From Modicisalibacter muralis (GTDB lineage: Bacteria > Pseudomonadota > Gammaproteobacteria > Pseudomonadales > Halomonadaceae), in NCBI RefSeq assembly GCF_900102945.1, contig NZ_FNGI01000018.1, positions 1 through 39,205 on the forward strand: 39,205 bases of DNA. Direction: 5' to 3'. The notes under the pieces are model-generated. The model was not told the DNA's origin. It worked only from the letters and a program-made list of their open reading frames with translations, and made no database searches. Shown piece by piece: positions 7,660-16,183 of this stretch (position 1 is its first letter; each line of letters starts with the position of its first letter). Made by a program: the position numbers and the translations under genes.

Positions 7660-8556
7660 ATGGTCAGACCCTATCTCCCCCTCAAAGCGCTGCGCGCCTT
7701 TGAAGCCTCGGCGCGGCATTTGAGCTTCACCCGTGCGGCCATTGAATTGAGCGTCACGCAGGCTGCCGTCAGCCATCAGGTCAAGGTTCTGGAGAGTCGG
7801 CTGAACGTCGTGCTTTTCAAGCGCTTGCCTCGCGGGCTGATGATCACCCCGGAAGGGGAAGCCCTGTTGCCGGTATTGCGCGATTCCTTCGATCGCATGG
7901 CGGACATATTCGAGCGTTTGGAGGGCGGGCAAGTTCGAGAAGTGCTGATGATCGGTGCCGTGGGCACGTTCGCCGTCGGCTGGCTATTGCCGCGCTTGAC
8001 GGAATTCCAGGAGACACATCCGTTTATCGATGTCCGTCTTTCGACCAACAATAACCGTGTCGACATGGCGGCTGAAGGCCTGGACTACACCATTCGGTTT
8101 GGCAATGGTGCCTGGCACAGCATTGAGGCCGTGCGCCTGTTCGAGGCGCCGCTTTCGGTGCTGTGCATCCCGAAAATTGCCGATGAACTGCGTGAACCGG
8201 CGGACTTGATGAATCAGACCCTGCTGCGCTCCTACCGGGAAGACGAGTGGACTAGCTGGTTTACTAATGCAGGTATTGCTTGCCCTGCACCGCTCTTGAA
8301 AGGAATCGTTTTCGATTCGTCGCTGGCGATGATGGAAGCCGCCCTTCAGGGGGCGGGCGTCGCGCTTTCACCCCCGCTGATGTTTTCCCGCCAACTTTCC
8401 ACCGGGGCCATCAAGCAGCCTTTCGACATCTACACGTCAATGGGCAGTTATTGGCTCACACGCCTCAAATCACGTTCACCGACGCCCGCCATGGACACTT
8501 TTCAAGCCTGGTTATTGTCTGTTATCAAGGATGAGTTCCCAGAAGCAAAAAGCTAG
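7660..8556 (+). CDS. ampR: AmpR-type LysR regulator of the beta-lactamase
   Basis: A 298-residue LysR regulator that matches the recalled AmpR sequence throughout: YLPLKALRAFEASARHLSFT, TPEGEALLPVLRDSFDRMAD, VGTFAVGWLLPRL, STNNNRVDMAAEGLDYTIRF, LLRSYREDEWTSW and GSYWLTRLKSR. AmpR proteins bind UDP-MurNAc-pentapeptide as co-repressor and anhydro-muropeptides as inducer, switching on a divergent beta-lactamase. Here the partner is class A, as in the penR/cumR-type pairs, rather than the more familiar class C AmpC. No partner amidase or permease gene is in the window. Start ATG 7660 has little Shine-Dalgarno complementarity. Confidence 0.93.
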   Translation: MVRPYLPLKALRAFEASARHLSFTRAAIELSVTQAAVSHQVKVLESRLNVVLFKRLPRGLMITPEGEALLPVLRDSFDRMADIFERLEGGQVREVLMIGAVGTFAVGWLLPRLTEFQETHPFIDVRLSTNNNRVDMAAEGLDYTIRFGNGAWHSIEAVRLFEAPLSVLCIPKIADELREPADLMNQTLLRSYREDEWTSWFTNAGIACPAPLLKGIVFDSSLAMMEAALQGAGVALSPPLMFSRQLSTGAIKQPFDIYTSMGSYWLTRLKSRSPTPAMDTFQAWLLSVIKDEFPEAKS

Positions 8557-8599
8557 CCAATGGCAGTTTCTGACCGGACCGGGCCTATATCATTGGGCG

Positions 8600-9088
8600 T
8601 TAAGACATACCGGACTTGTCATGCAGCCTCATATGTAACTCCCGCACCTGCGCATCGAGCCCGGCAACCGGCCCTTCCACTGTGACACCGGGCGCAATCT
8701 CCTGGATCGGTAGCGGGCGCACCGGCGGCGGCGCGACGCCCAGCTCGGCCAGCCAGGCCGTGAGTTGCTCGGTGGAACTGACGTAGACGATGCGCCCCAG
8801 CCCCACCCAGCCGTGCGCGGCGGCGCACATCGGGCAATGCTCGCCGGAAGTGTAGACGGTGGCGACGGCGCGTTCCTCGGGCGCCATGTGCTCGGCGGCC
8901 CAGCGCGCGAGGAAGAACTCCGGGTGGCGGGTGGAGTCGCCGCCGGCGATGCGGTTGCGATCCTCGGCGAGAAGCGTGCCATCGGCGCCGACGAGCACGC
9001 TACCGAAGGGTTCGTCGCCGGCCTCGAGCGCCTCACTGGCGAGTTCCACGCAGCGGCGCAGGTGAATCATGTCGGTATCGTTGATCAT
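8600..9088 (-). CDS. Nucleoside/nucleobase deaminase (CMP/dCMP deaminase fold)
   Basis: A 162-residue zinc-dependent deaminase. The zinc and proton-shuttle motif is HPE (in STRHPEFFLARW) rather than the more common HAE, and the second half is HCPMCAAAHGW (PCxxC-type, with Pro between His-Cys and Met-Cys shifted). It should deaminate a base or nucleoside such as guanine or cytosine in the cytoplasm. The tRNA adenosine deaminase TadA is less likely because of the HPE form and the proline-rich C-terminal half. The start at 9088 has AAGGGAA upstream; ATG 9106 is an alternative. It lies 30 bp after the cupin gene in the same direction, suggesting an operon. Confidence 0.82.
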   Translation of the reverse strand: MINDTDMIHLRRCVELASEALEAGDEPFGSVLVGADGTLLAEDRNRIAGGDSTRHPEFFLARWAAEHMAPEERAVATVYTSGEHCPMCAAAHGWVGLGRIVYVSSTEQLTAWLAELGVAPPPVRPLPIQEIAPGVTVEGPVAGLDAQVRELHMRLHDKSGMS

Positions 9089-9118
9089 GGTGTTTTCCCT
9101 TGTCATATCCGTTGTAAC

Positions 9119-9604
9119 TCAAGCACCCGGTTCGTCATCCCAATAATCGACCTCGTCGGTCGATCGGCCAACGAAGCGTGTACGGCGGCCATCCGGCGTG
9201 TGGCTGGATACCAGGAACTTGCCGGAGTCCGGGTACTCGACCACCTCCCCACGTGCCACGCTGGAAATGCCCAGGTATTTGAGCGGCCCGGTGCCGGTGT
9301 TCAATAACTGATGGGCAGTTTGCGCCCCGCCCGCCGGAGCGCCAAGTACGTCGCCCGCCTTGACCGGATAGGTTGCCTCTCCGAAGCGATACTCGCCCTC
9401 GCCTTCGAGAATCAAGAACATCTCCTCCACCACCTGATGATTGTGGAAGGGACAACCCGACTTCCCGGCCGGCACTTCATTGTAGCTGGCACCTATGTCG
9501 GAGAGACCAAGCTGGCCGGCGAAGGAGGTATCCGCCGATGCGTACCGGCTGCCCTGCCGCCAATGTTCGAGAATGAGCTGCGACAGACTGATTACGGGGG
9601 ACAT
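9119..9604 (-). CDS. Cupin-domain protein
   Basis: A 161-residue single-domain cupin. Motif 1 is CPFHNHQVVEEMFLILEGEGEY interrupted at the usual G(X)5HXH(X)3-4E(X)6G pattern: His-Asn-His, Glu and Gly are all present. Motif 2 is VKAGDVLGAPAG with a later HQLLN. The metal site therefore looks intact. These small cupins include sugar isomerases, dioxygenases and sensors; no specific role can be read. Start 9604 is chosen over 9610 because GGAG then lies six bases upstream. It heads a likely two-gene operon with the deaminase. Confidence 0.8.
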   Translation of the reverse strand: MSPVISLSQLILEHWRQGSRYASADTSFAGQLGLSDIGASYNEVPAGKSGCPFHNHQVVEEMFLILEGEGEYRFGEATYPVKAGDVLGAPAGGAQTAHQLLNTGTGPLKYLGISSVARGEVVEYPDSGKFLVSSHTPDGRRTRFVGRSTDEVDYWDDEPGA

Positions 9605-9740
9605 GAGCATCTCCAGGATTCAAACAAATAGGAACGAATGGACGGCCTCGCGGAACGGTAGGTGGTCAGGCTAGCATGACATACTCACGTCGGCCGGTCG
9701 GATGGCCTTTCGCCCTATCACCATCGCTGGGAGGTTCTTG

Positions 9741-10139
9741 ATGCACCACACTGGAAGCTGTCTTTGCGGCCAGGTCGCCTACGCGATCGATGGGCCACTA
9801 AGCGATGTGGTCCATTGCCACTGCTCGATGTGTCGCAAGCTTCACGCGGCGGCGTTTCGGACACGGGCAACGCTCAGAACACGGGATTTTCGCCTCGTGC
9901 GCGGCGCAGAATCGCTCAAGCGCTATGAGTCATCGCCAGGTGAGTACAAAGTCTTCTGTGCTAATTGCGGCTCGAGTCTTTACACGGAGTTCGATACCAA
10001 ACCCGATGAGTTGGGCTTTCCGCTGGGCACCCTGGATACCGACCCTGGCGTTAAGCCGCAACGGCACGTCTACGTGAACAGCAAGGCGCCCTGGTACGAG
10101 ATCACCGACGATTTGCCGCAATATGGCGAGTCGGATTAA
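9741..10139 (+). CDS. GFA/CENP-V-domain zinc-binding protein
   Basis: A 132-residue protein of the GFA family (PF04828), once named after glutathione-dependent formaldehyde-activating enzyme. The zinc ligands appear as GSCLCGQV, CHCSMCRK and FCANCGSSL, giving the expected seven cysteines. The C-terminal segment RHVYVNSKAPWYEITDDLPQ is typical. Most members have no proven activity. The start at 9741 is supported by GGGAGG at seven bases; the earlier in-frame start at 9702 adds 13 residues outside the family. A second, distantly similar GFA gene lies at 20990-21427. Confidence 0.9.
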   Translation: MHHTGSCLCGQVAYAIDGPLSDVVHCHCSMCRKLHAAAFRTRATLRTRDFRLVRGAESLKRYESSPGEYKVFCANCGSSLYTEFDTKPDELGFPLGTLDTDPGVKPQRHVYVNSKAPWYEITDDLPQYGESD

Positions 10140-10177
10140 AACCGGCTCCTGCCAGCCGTCATTCAGCGCCAACGGAA

Positions 10178-10212
10178 AGCCGGGAGCGCGCACCTCGGCG
10201 ATACTCCCGGCT
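10178..10212. terminator. Hairpin between convergent GFA and methyltransferase genes
   Basis: AGCCGGGAG (10178-10186) and CTCCCGGCT (10204-10212) are perfect 9-bp arms around a 17-base loop. It lies between two convergent genes. There is no long T run on either side (only TTTCC on the minus strand), so it may be a weak or processed 3' end. Confidence 0.4.
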
Positions 10213-10283
10213 GCGATACTGGTCGACTGATCCTCCACTCTGCCATGAAAGTAAGACACCCGAACGTCGGGTCCATTGCCCGA

Positions 10284-11120
10284 CTAGCGGGTGATGACGA
10301 CTTCCAGATACTCCGAGGGCACCACCATAGTGCCGTCAGTGGCACGATTGAGCGAGTCGATCAGGGCGAGAATATCCGTGCGCAACGCCTGCCGGGCGCC
10401 GTCATCCAACGCTTCGAAAAGCTTCAACGTTGGCCCGTAGTAGGTCCTGAACATATCCAGCCAGTGCTGCGGCGACTGGTAGCGGAAGACAAATTGCCTG
10501 GACGTGACGCCGATCTTCGTCGTATGGGGACCGAAGCATTCCTCAAGGAAGGCCTGTGTTCCCCAGGCAGAAGGTGGCTTCACTCCCGCCGGCGGCGGCA
10601 TGTATCGGCCAATGGTTTTGAACAACTGGCCGATGAAGCCCTGCGGCGTCCAGTTGGCAAGGCCAATCTTGCCGCCCGGTTTGCACACGCGGATCAGTTC
10701 CGCCGCGGCCTGCGCTTGGTCGGGCGTGAACATGACCCCGTAGGTGGAGACCACGTTGTCGAAAGTCGCCTCCGGGAACGGCAGGTTCTCGGCATCGGCC
10801 TGCTGGTAGTCGATGGCCAGCCCCTCCGCCTCGGCGCGCCGGGCGGAATTGGCGAGCAGCGCATCGACATAGTCGGTCGAGACGACCTTGCAGAAGCGCC
10901 GCGCCGCCGCGAGCGAGGCATTGCCGTTGCCGGCGGCGACGTCGAGCACCGTCTGGCCCGAGCGCAGATCCATGGCTTCGCAGAGCTGTTCGCCGACGAT
11001 CTGCAGGGTCACGCCAATGCGCGCGTAGTCGCCGGCGCTCCATACCGCCTGTTGCCTGGTCTTGATCGCCGCGTAATCCGGGGCGGTTGATGGTGTGTGG
11101 AGTGTGGTTGCATCTGTCAC
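10284..11120 (-). CDS. Class I SAM-dependent methyltransferase
   Basis: A 278-residue methyltransferase (Methyltransf_11 type). Motif I is VLDVAAGNGNAS, the acidic residue ending strand 2 is in VVSTDYVDAL, the adenine-binding region is QQADAENLPFPEATFDNV, and motif IV/post region is VCKPGGKIGLANWTPQG. A long C-terminal half, MPPPAGVKPPSAWG onward, is shared by a family of uncharacterised bacterial enzymes that begin with an APDYAAIKxRQQAxWSAGDYA motif. Start is given as GTG 11120, which has GAGG eight bases upstream; GTG 11168 in the same frame has no such site. It follows the winged-helix/TPR regulator on the same strand, a possible regulator-target pair. Substrate unknown. Confidence 0.85.
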   Translation of the reverse strand: MTDATTLHTPSTAPDYAAIKTRQQAVWSAGDYARIGVTLQIVGEQLCEAMDLRSGQTVLDVAAGNGNASLAAARRFCKVVSTDYVDALLANSARRAEAEGLAIDYQQADAENLPFPEATFDNVVSTYGVMFTPDQAQAAAELIRVCKPGGKIGLANWTPQGFIGQLFKTIGRYMPPPAGVKPPSAWGTQAFLEECFGPHTTKIGVTSRQFVFRYQSPQHWLDMFRTYYGPTLKLFEALDDGARQALRTDILALIDSLNRATDGTMVVPSEYLEVVITR

Positions 11121-11258
11121 GTCTAAGTCCTCGCCAATTAGGTAATAGTCGCCGGTCGTGAGGTTCACAAACCCGACCCGGCAGGAATCAGCGTAAGCCG
11201 CAGCGACGCAGTGGGCTTGCAGGGAGAATGGGGATTGTCGGGGGATTCGCGGGAGAGA

Positions 11259-12812
11259 TCAGGGGGAAAGCGGCTGATTCGCGCCGGCTCTGAGTAGCGC
11301 CTGGCCGAGTTTCACGCCAACCAGTGCGGAGACCTGCTGCGCCGATAGCGTGGGGTGGATGCGATAGGCATCGCCAAGCGCCTTGCGGGCAAACTCGGAG
11401 TTCCCGCACAGCTGATGCACCGCACCCAGGACGACACGCGGCAAGTAACAACGGTCATCGCTCTGGCAGGCTTTCTCAGCCTCGCGCTTGGCTGCATCGA
11501 TGTCCTTGGCGAGGATCAGCGCCATCGCCAGTACTGCACCCCACACTGACAGGCGGCTATCCAGCGGACTGATCCGGATGCCGTGACGTAGGTGGGTGAT
11601 CGCCTCGTTCACGCGGTTGTCGACCAGACAGGCGGAACCCAGCGCCGCCCAGGCCTGGGCGTTGGCTGGGTTGAGAACAATGGCCTGCTTGAGGATTGGC
11701 AAGGCGCGTTCGACCTGGCCGATATCGGCCAACGCACAACCGGAGTAGCCGAGCACGGTCGAGTCCATGTTGTCCAGCTGCAGGGAGCGCTCGGCAGCCT
11801 CTAGGGCCTCCTGGCGGGCGGCGGCAGCATCGGGCAGCACGCAAAAGCGATGCCCCAGCCCGCGCACCAGCGAGAGATGGGACGCCGCCAGGGCGAATTG
11901 CGGGTCGCACTGCCAACTGCGCCGCAGCAGGTCGGCAGCGACGGTGAAGGAGTCGTGACGCCAGCCCTGTAGTGCCAGCAGCCCACTGGCCTCCAGATAC
12001 AGCTGGCGTGCGGAGTGTTCGCCATCCTGGGCGCACACCCGTTGGTAGATGGCGCGATGCAATTGTGGCTCCAGCTTAGCGATGATCGCGATCACGGCAT
12101 CGTCCAGCAGGGAGCCAAGTGGGCCCGTGAGGGTGAACTGCTCCGCCCACAAGCAAAAGCCCGCTCTCGCATCGGCCAATTGCGCAGTGATGCGCACGGT
12201 ATCCTCCCAGGCCTGCAGGCCGCCCTCCAGAACGTAATCCACCCCTAGCGCTTCGTGGATCTCGCGGACGCTCGGCGTGATCAGCAAGCCACGGTAATGC
12301 TCGCTTTGGGTGCTCAGGCGCAACAGGGGAATACGCGTCAGGACCGTCGTTAGATCGGCCGCGAGAGCGTCGGCGAACCGAGTGATGTCGGAGCTTTCCG
12401 ACAAGGGGCGAAAGGGCAGCACGAGCAGCGACGGGTCCATGTCGCCGTCGGCGGCGGATACCGGGACGGCTCTGGTTCGTACCTTGCCATGGCCTGGTTC
12501 CTCATCCTGGGTGATGTCGCAGGCAAAACGAAAACCGCGTCCACGCACGGTCTGCAGGTAGGTCTGGGTCGCGCCGCTATCGCCGAGTGCCTTGCGTGCA
12601 CTTTTCACGCATGATGCGACCGTGGCGTCGGAGACGAAACGCCCTGTCCACACAGTGTCGATCAACTCATCGCGGGTGAAGACTCGATGAGGATGCCTGG
12701 CGAAAAACACGAGCAGGTCGAACACCATCGGCTCGATGCGCTTCACTGCACCATGCTGGCGCAGTTCGTAGCGTTCCATGTCGAGTTCAAAGGCGTCAAA
12801 CCGCAGGATCAT
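11259..12812 (-). CDS. Winged-helix (OmpR/CadC-type) regulator with TPR-like C-terminus
   Basis: A 517-residue protein. Residues 1-98 form an OmpR/PhoB-type winged helix without a receiver domain: RIEPMVFDLLVFFARHPHRV, TRDELIDTVW and the wing TYLQTVRGRGFRF. Residues about 128-250 include LLVLPFRPLSESSD and LRLSTQSEHY, like the adenylate-cyclase-associated segment seen in CadC/HilA-like regulators. The remainder has helical repeats consistent with TPRs, for example ILKQAIVLNPANAQAWAALG. No transmembrane helix is obvious, unlike CadC, so it is probably cytoplasmic. The methyltransferase gene follows about 140 bp downstream and is a plausible target. Confidence 0.85.
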   Translation of the reverse strand: MILRFDAFELDMERYELRQHGAVKRIEPMVFDLLVFFARHPHRVFTRDELIDTVWTGRFVSDATVASCVKSARKALGDSGATQTYLQTVRGRGFRFACDITQDEEPGHGKVRTRAVPVSAADGDMDPSLLVLPFRPLSESSDITRFADALAADLTTVLTRIPLLRLSTQSEHYRGLLITPSVREIHEALGVDYVLEGGLQAWEDTVRITAQLADARAGFCLWAEQFTLTGPLGSLLDDAVIAIIAKLEPQLHRAIYQRVCAQDGEHSARQLYLEASGLLALQGWRHDSFTVAADLLRRSWQCDPQFALAASHLSLVRGLGHRFCVLPDAAAARQEALEAAERSLQLDNMDSTVLGYSGCALADIGQVERALPILKQAIVLNPANAQAWAALGSACLVDNRVNEAITHLRHGIRISPLDSRLSVWGAVLAMALILAKDIDAAKREAEKACQSDDRCYLPRVVLGAVHQLCGNSEFARKALGDAYRIHPTLSAQQVSALVGVKLGQALLRAGANQPLSP

Positions 12813-12966
12813 TGCTGGTTCCGCCGCTAGGGGTGGCTGTCCCTGTCCGGGAGCGTGGATATCTCCAGAGTAGCAGACGTCCGGCGCGCCTCACGCACTT
12901 TCAACCTTCAATTGATATCCATGGGTACATTCCACTCCGCATCCGTCAGAGGCTATTGCCCGGCGC

Positions 12967-13848
12967 TCATCCCGGCAATGAAGCCGGTTTATGAACGGCC
13001 ACTCCGAGCATGACGAGCAGTATCCCGGCGATATCCTGCGGGCTGGGTATCTGCGCCAGGACGATCACGCCGATAAGCGTCGCGCTGGCCGGCAGCAATG
13101 CCAGCAGTAGCGCGAAGCTTGCTCGTGGCAGACGCGACATCGCCAGTTGATCGCAGACATACGGCACTACCGACGAACAGAAACCCACCGCGATGCCCGC
13201 CAGCACCAGCTCCCAGGCCCCGAAGGCCTGCGCCGCCTCCCACAGACCGATGGGCATGACGAAGACAAAGGCGATCGCCATCGCCGCCCCCAGGCGCTCG
13301 ACGCCACCACTCGCGCCGCGCTCGGATATCTTGTGCCCCAGGCCGACGTAACCGACGAACAGGGCGCCGTTGAGAAAAGCCCAGAACAAGCCGATGGGGT
13401 CGCTCGACCACTTCACGTCGATCAGCAGAAACACACCGATAACGGCCAGCGCTAGCGCCAGGAAGTTACGCCCGGTTCTCAGCCCATACAGCGCAATGCC
13501 AATCGTGCCGACGAACTCGATAGCCGCGACCAGTCCCATCGGCAACCGGTCGAGCGCCAGATAGAAGGAGGTATTCATCACCGCCAGGCAGGCCCCGAGC
13601 CCGACCAGTAGCCAGCGGGTCTGCCTGTCGGCGTCGCGCAGCGTTTTCCAGGGATGCGTCCAGGGGGCGAAGATCGCGGCAGCCGAGGCGATGCGCATCC
13701 AGGCGATGCCCAGCACGCCAATCGAGGGAAACAACAGCACCGCGAACGACGGCCCCAGGTAGTGAAAGATGGCGCTGACGCCGAACCAGGCATGCGGGGG
13801 CACGGCTTGCGCGGCCTGGGTAAATGTCACTCGGTGAATCGCTGGCAT
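12967..13848 (-). CDS. RhtA-like EamA exporter (amino acid efflux)
   Basis: A 293-residue DMT-superfamily membrane protein with about ten helices in two EamA repeats. Segments such as WMRIASAAAIFAPW, FYLALDRLPMGLVAAIEFVG and VPYVCDQLAMSRLPRASFAL resemble RhtA, the inner-membrane threonine/homoserine exporter of Escherichia coli. GGAGGG lies six bases before the ATG at 13848. It is divergent from an Lrp/AsnC regulator, the common arrangement for amino acid exporters induced by their substrate. The exact amino acid is not determined by sequence. Confidence 0.87.
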   Translation of the reverse strand: MPAIHRVTFTQAAQAVPPHAWFGVSAIFHYLGPSFAVLLFPSIGVLGIAWMRIASAAAIFAPWTHPWKTLRDADRQTRWLLVGLGACLAVMNTSFYLALDRLPMGLVAAIEFVGTIGIALYGLRTGRNFLALALAVIGVFLLIDVKWSSDPIGLFWAFLNGALFVGYVGLGHKISERGASGGVERLGAAMAIAFVFVMPIGLWEAAQAFGAWELVLAGIAVGFCSSVVPYVCDQLAMSRLPRASFALLLALLPASATLIGVIVLAQIPSPQDIAGILLVMLGVAVHKPASLPG

Positions 13849-13959
13849 GCGCTACCCTCCTCTCTTTTATTGTCTTATGATGAAAGGAAGAAAAGCACAT
13901 TAACATAACTAGGATTTGGCGATACGCTTGTTTATTTATTCAATACCAAGGTTTTTTAC

Positions 13960-14439
13960 ATGAAACGCATTCGTTACGAAAACGGATCACTAGATAGCAT
14001 CGACCAGCAGATTCTCAACGCGCTGAGCGATAACGCTCGCGTCAGCCTGGCCACGCTGGCGCGCCAGGTCGGATTGTCGTCGCCGAGCGTGTCCGAGCGC
14101 ATCAAGCGGCTCGAGGAGGCCGGCATCATCGGTGGCTATACGCTACAGATCAATCCGGTGGCGCTGGGCTTGCCATTATCTGCGTGGCTGCGTATCCGGC
14201 CCATTCCCGGCCAGCTGCAAAAGGTGGTAGAGGTTCTTCGCGGCCTGCCGGCAATCGTCGAATGCGACCGGGTGACGGGGGAAGATTGCTTTCTGGCGCG
14301 TGCGCATGTCCGCTCCGTCGAGGAACTCGAGGCCTTGATCGACGAGATAATCCCTTTCGCCATGACCAACACGTCGATCATTCAATCCTCGCCGGTTGCA
14401 CGTCGGCTGCCTGCTATCATCAGACAGTGCGAAACATGA
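13960..14439 (+). CDS. Lrp/AsnC-family transcriptional regulator
   Basis: A 159-residue regulator with the AsnC-type helix-turn-helix at residues 12-75 (DSIDQQILNALSDNARVSLA, LARQVGLSSPSVSERIKRLE) followed by the RAM effector-binding domain (AIVECDRVTGEDCFLARAHV, VEELEALIDEI). These proteins sense amino acids and control transport or catabolism. The divergent RhtA-like exporter 111 bp away is the obvious target. The intergenic region is AT-rich and contains a run GGTTTTTTAC before the start, but no clear palindrome was picked out. Confidence 0.92.
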   Translation: MKRIRYENGSLDSIDQQILNALSDNARVSLATLARQVGLSSPSVSERIKRLEEAGIIGGYTLQINPVALGLPLSAWLRIRPIPGQLQKVVEVLRGLPAIVECDRVTGEDCFLARAHVRSVEELEALIDEIIPFAMTNTSIIQSSPVARRLPAIIRQCET

Positions 14440-14613
14440 ACGTCACGCTACGCAATGAGCGCTGCGCGAACCGACGCGCTGCCTCTTGCTGGTTGCACGG
14501 ACATCCGCATATCTCAGCTATCACGGCTGGCCTTGACCCCCAGCTCCACGGCACTAGCTTGAGAGGAAGCACGCTCTTTCGAGCCCAATAACGACACCGC
14601 AAGGTGACTGGCC

Positions 14614-16176
14614 ATGAGACTCTCTTGCGAGCGTCCATCCCTCTGCCGCGCGCTGACGGTCGCGCTCGCGACCCCGCTGCTGTTCGCAGCCCTCATAACC
14701 ACCTCGGCTCATGCGCAGACTCAGGCATCGGGCGACGTACCGCGCCTGGAATCGTCGACATGTGCGACCCAGGCACTGAAGGCGTTGCAGGCGCAGTGCT
14801 ACACCTTTTACGGCGAAGAGAATTGGGATGCGCCGAACGGCACCATCATCGAATTGCCGGTGGCGGTGATCGAACCGGAAGCGGCGACGAACGCGCAAAG
14901 CAATGTCGACGAGCCTCCGGTGGTGTTCTTTCCCGGCGGGCCCGGCTACTCGGTGATCGGCAATCGCGAGTACCTCGATCAACTGCGCGAGGACATCGGC
15001 GAACGCACGCTGGTAGTGATGGACCATCGCGGCTTCATCCATGCCAAGCCGGCGCTGAAATGCCCCGCCTATGCCGCGGTTTCGCCCTACCACAACATCA
15101 TCCATACGCCGGCCATCTCATCCTCGCTGGACCCGATGCAGCGCCTGGATACCATTACCGGGGCGGTAGCCGACTGTTACCGCAAGCTGAAGGAAGAAGG
15201 CATTGGCGTGGCTCAGTACAATCAGTACGCGGTATCGCGGGATGTCGACGAGATTCGCCGGCTGCTCGGTTATGACCTCATCGATGCGTACGGCTCCTCG
15301 ACCGGCAGCGGCACGGTGCTGTCCTATATCCGCTACCACCCCGACAGCGTGCGCGCGGCGATTCTCGGCTGGCCGTGGTTCACCAGCCTGCGCAACCGCT
15401 CGCCCGTGGATGAGTTCTACACCGCCAAACAGACCTTCACCGATGCACTGGCCCTGTGCACGGCGAACAGTGAAGAGTGCCGAGACTTGCTGCCCGCCTG
15501 GTTCCTGGCCATCGACCGCACCCGCCGGGCGCTCGATGACAGGCCGTTCATCGCCACCGTGCAGGAAGCCGACGGCAGCGAAAAGACGCTGTACTTCGAT
15601 GGCGCGGCCTTTCTGGATACCCTCTACCTGACCCTCGCCGACGACTACGCCAAGCTACCGAGCCTGATCGCCAAGGTGCGCAACGACGACTATTCATCGC
15701 TCGACGAGTTCTTCCGCATCGACCAGTACGACCCCAAGCCGCAGGCGCCCAACTACGCGCTGGGCTATTTCCTGGCCCACGTCTGCAACGACATGGGTAG
15801 CAACCGCCCCAGGCCCGAGGATTCTATCGCGGCGGTCAAGCGCGAGCCCGCCATCCTCGGCTTCGAACCGCCCTGGCTATGCGCCTGGTGGGGTAGCGAC
15901 GGCGATGTGCCGCCAAGGCATAGCGACCCGCTCGAATCGAAGAAACCGGCCCTGGCGATTCATGGCCAGATGGACCCGTGCTGCGGCACGCGCTGGAGCG
16001 AGAAACTGGCACAGACCATGCCGAATCTTCAGTTCGTCGAGTTTCAAGCCATGGGGCATAGCCCCGTCACCGAGTGCCGCTCGACGATGATCGATGCCTT
16101 TCTCGACGATCCCCGGGCCAAGGTGGACAAGAGTTGCAAGCACGAGGTGCCGCTGGAGCCCTGGAAGCTGGAATGA
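14614..16176 (+). CDS. Secreted alpha/beta hydrolase (TAP/proline iminopeptidase-like)
   Basis: A 520-residue secreted hydrolase. Residues 1-36 are a signal peptide ending AHA-Q. The oxyanion region is VVFFPGGPGYSV, followed by VVMDHRGFIHAKPALKCP as in the prolyl aminopeptidase and TAP-like groups. The nucleophile elbow is YGSSTGSGTVLSYIRYHP (GxSxG as GSSTG). The acid is probably Asp in GQMDPCC and the base His in MGHSPVTECR. Paired cysteines near the end (DPCCGTRW, TECRS, KSCKH) suit an exported protein. It probably cleaves peptides or esters in the periplasm or medium. AAGGTGA lies upstream of the ATG. The C-terminal TAP-like domain normally caps this family. Substrate unknown. Confidence 0.85.
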   Translation: MRLSCERPSLCRALTVALATPLLFAALITTSAHAQTQASGDVPRLESSTCATQALKALQAQCYTFYGEENWDAPNGTIIELPVAVIEPEAATNAQSNVDEPPVVFFPGGPGYSVIGNREYLDQLREDIGERTLVVMDHRGFIHAKPALKCPAYAAVSPYHNIIHTPAISSSLDPMQRLDTITGAVADCYRKLKEEGIGVAQYNQYAVSRDVDEIRRLLGYDLIDAYGSSTGSGTVLSYIRYHPDSVRAAILGWPWFTSLRNRSPVDEFYTAKQTFTDALALCTANSEECRDLLPAWFLAIDRTRRALDDRPFIATVQEADGSEKTLYFDGAAFLDTLYLTLADDYAKLPSLIAKVRNDDYSSLDEFFRIDQYDPKPQAPNYALGYFLAHVCNDMGSNRPRPEDSIAAVKREPAILGFEPPWLCAWWGSDGDVPPRHSDPLESKKPALAIHGQMDPCCGTRWSEKLAQTMPNLQFVEFQAMGHSPVTECRSTMIDAFLDDPRAKVDKSCKHEVPLEPWKLE

Positions 16177-16183
16177 AGCACCA

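Noticed and set aside
10245-11090. 281-codon plus-strand frame
   Set aside because: Antisense to the methyltransferase with motif I VLDVAAGNGNAS; composition is arginine/alanine/glycine-rich and family-like motifs are absent.
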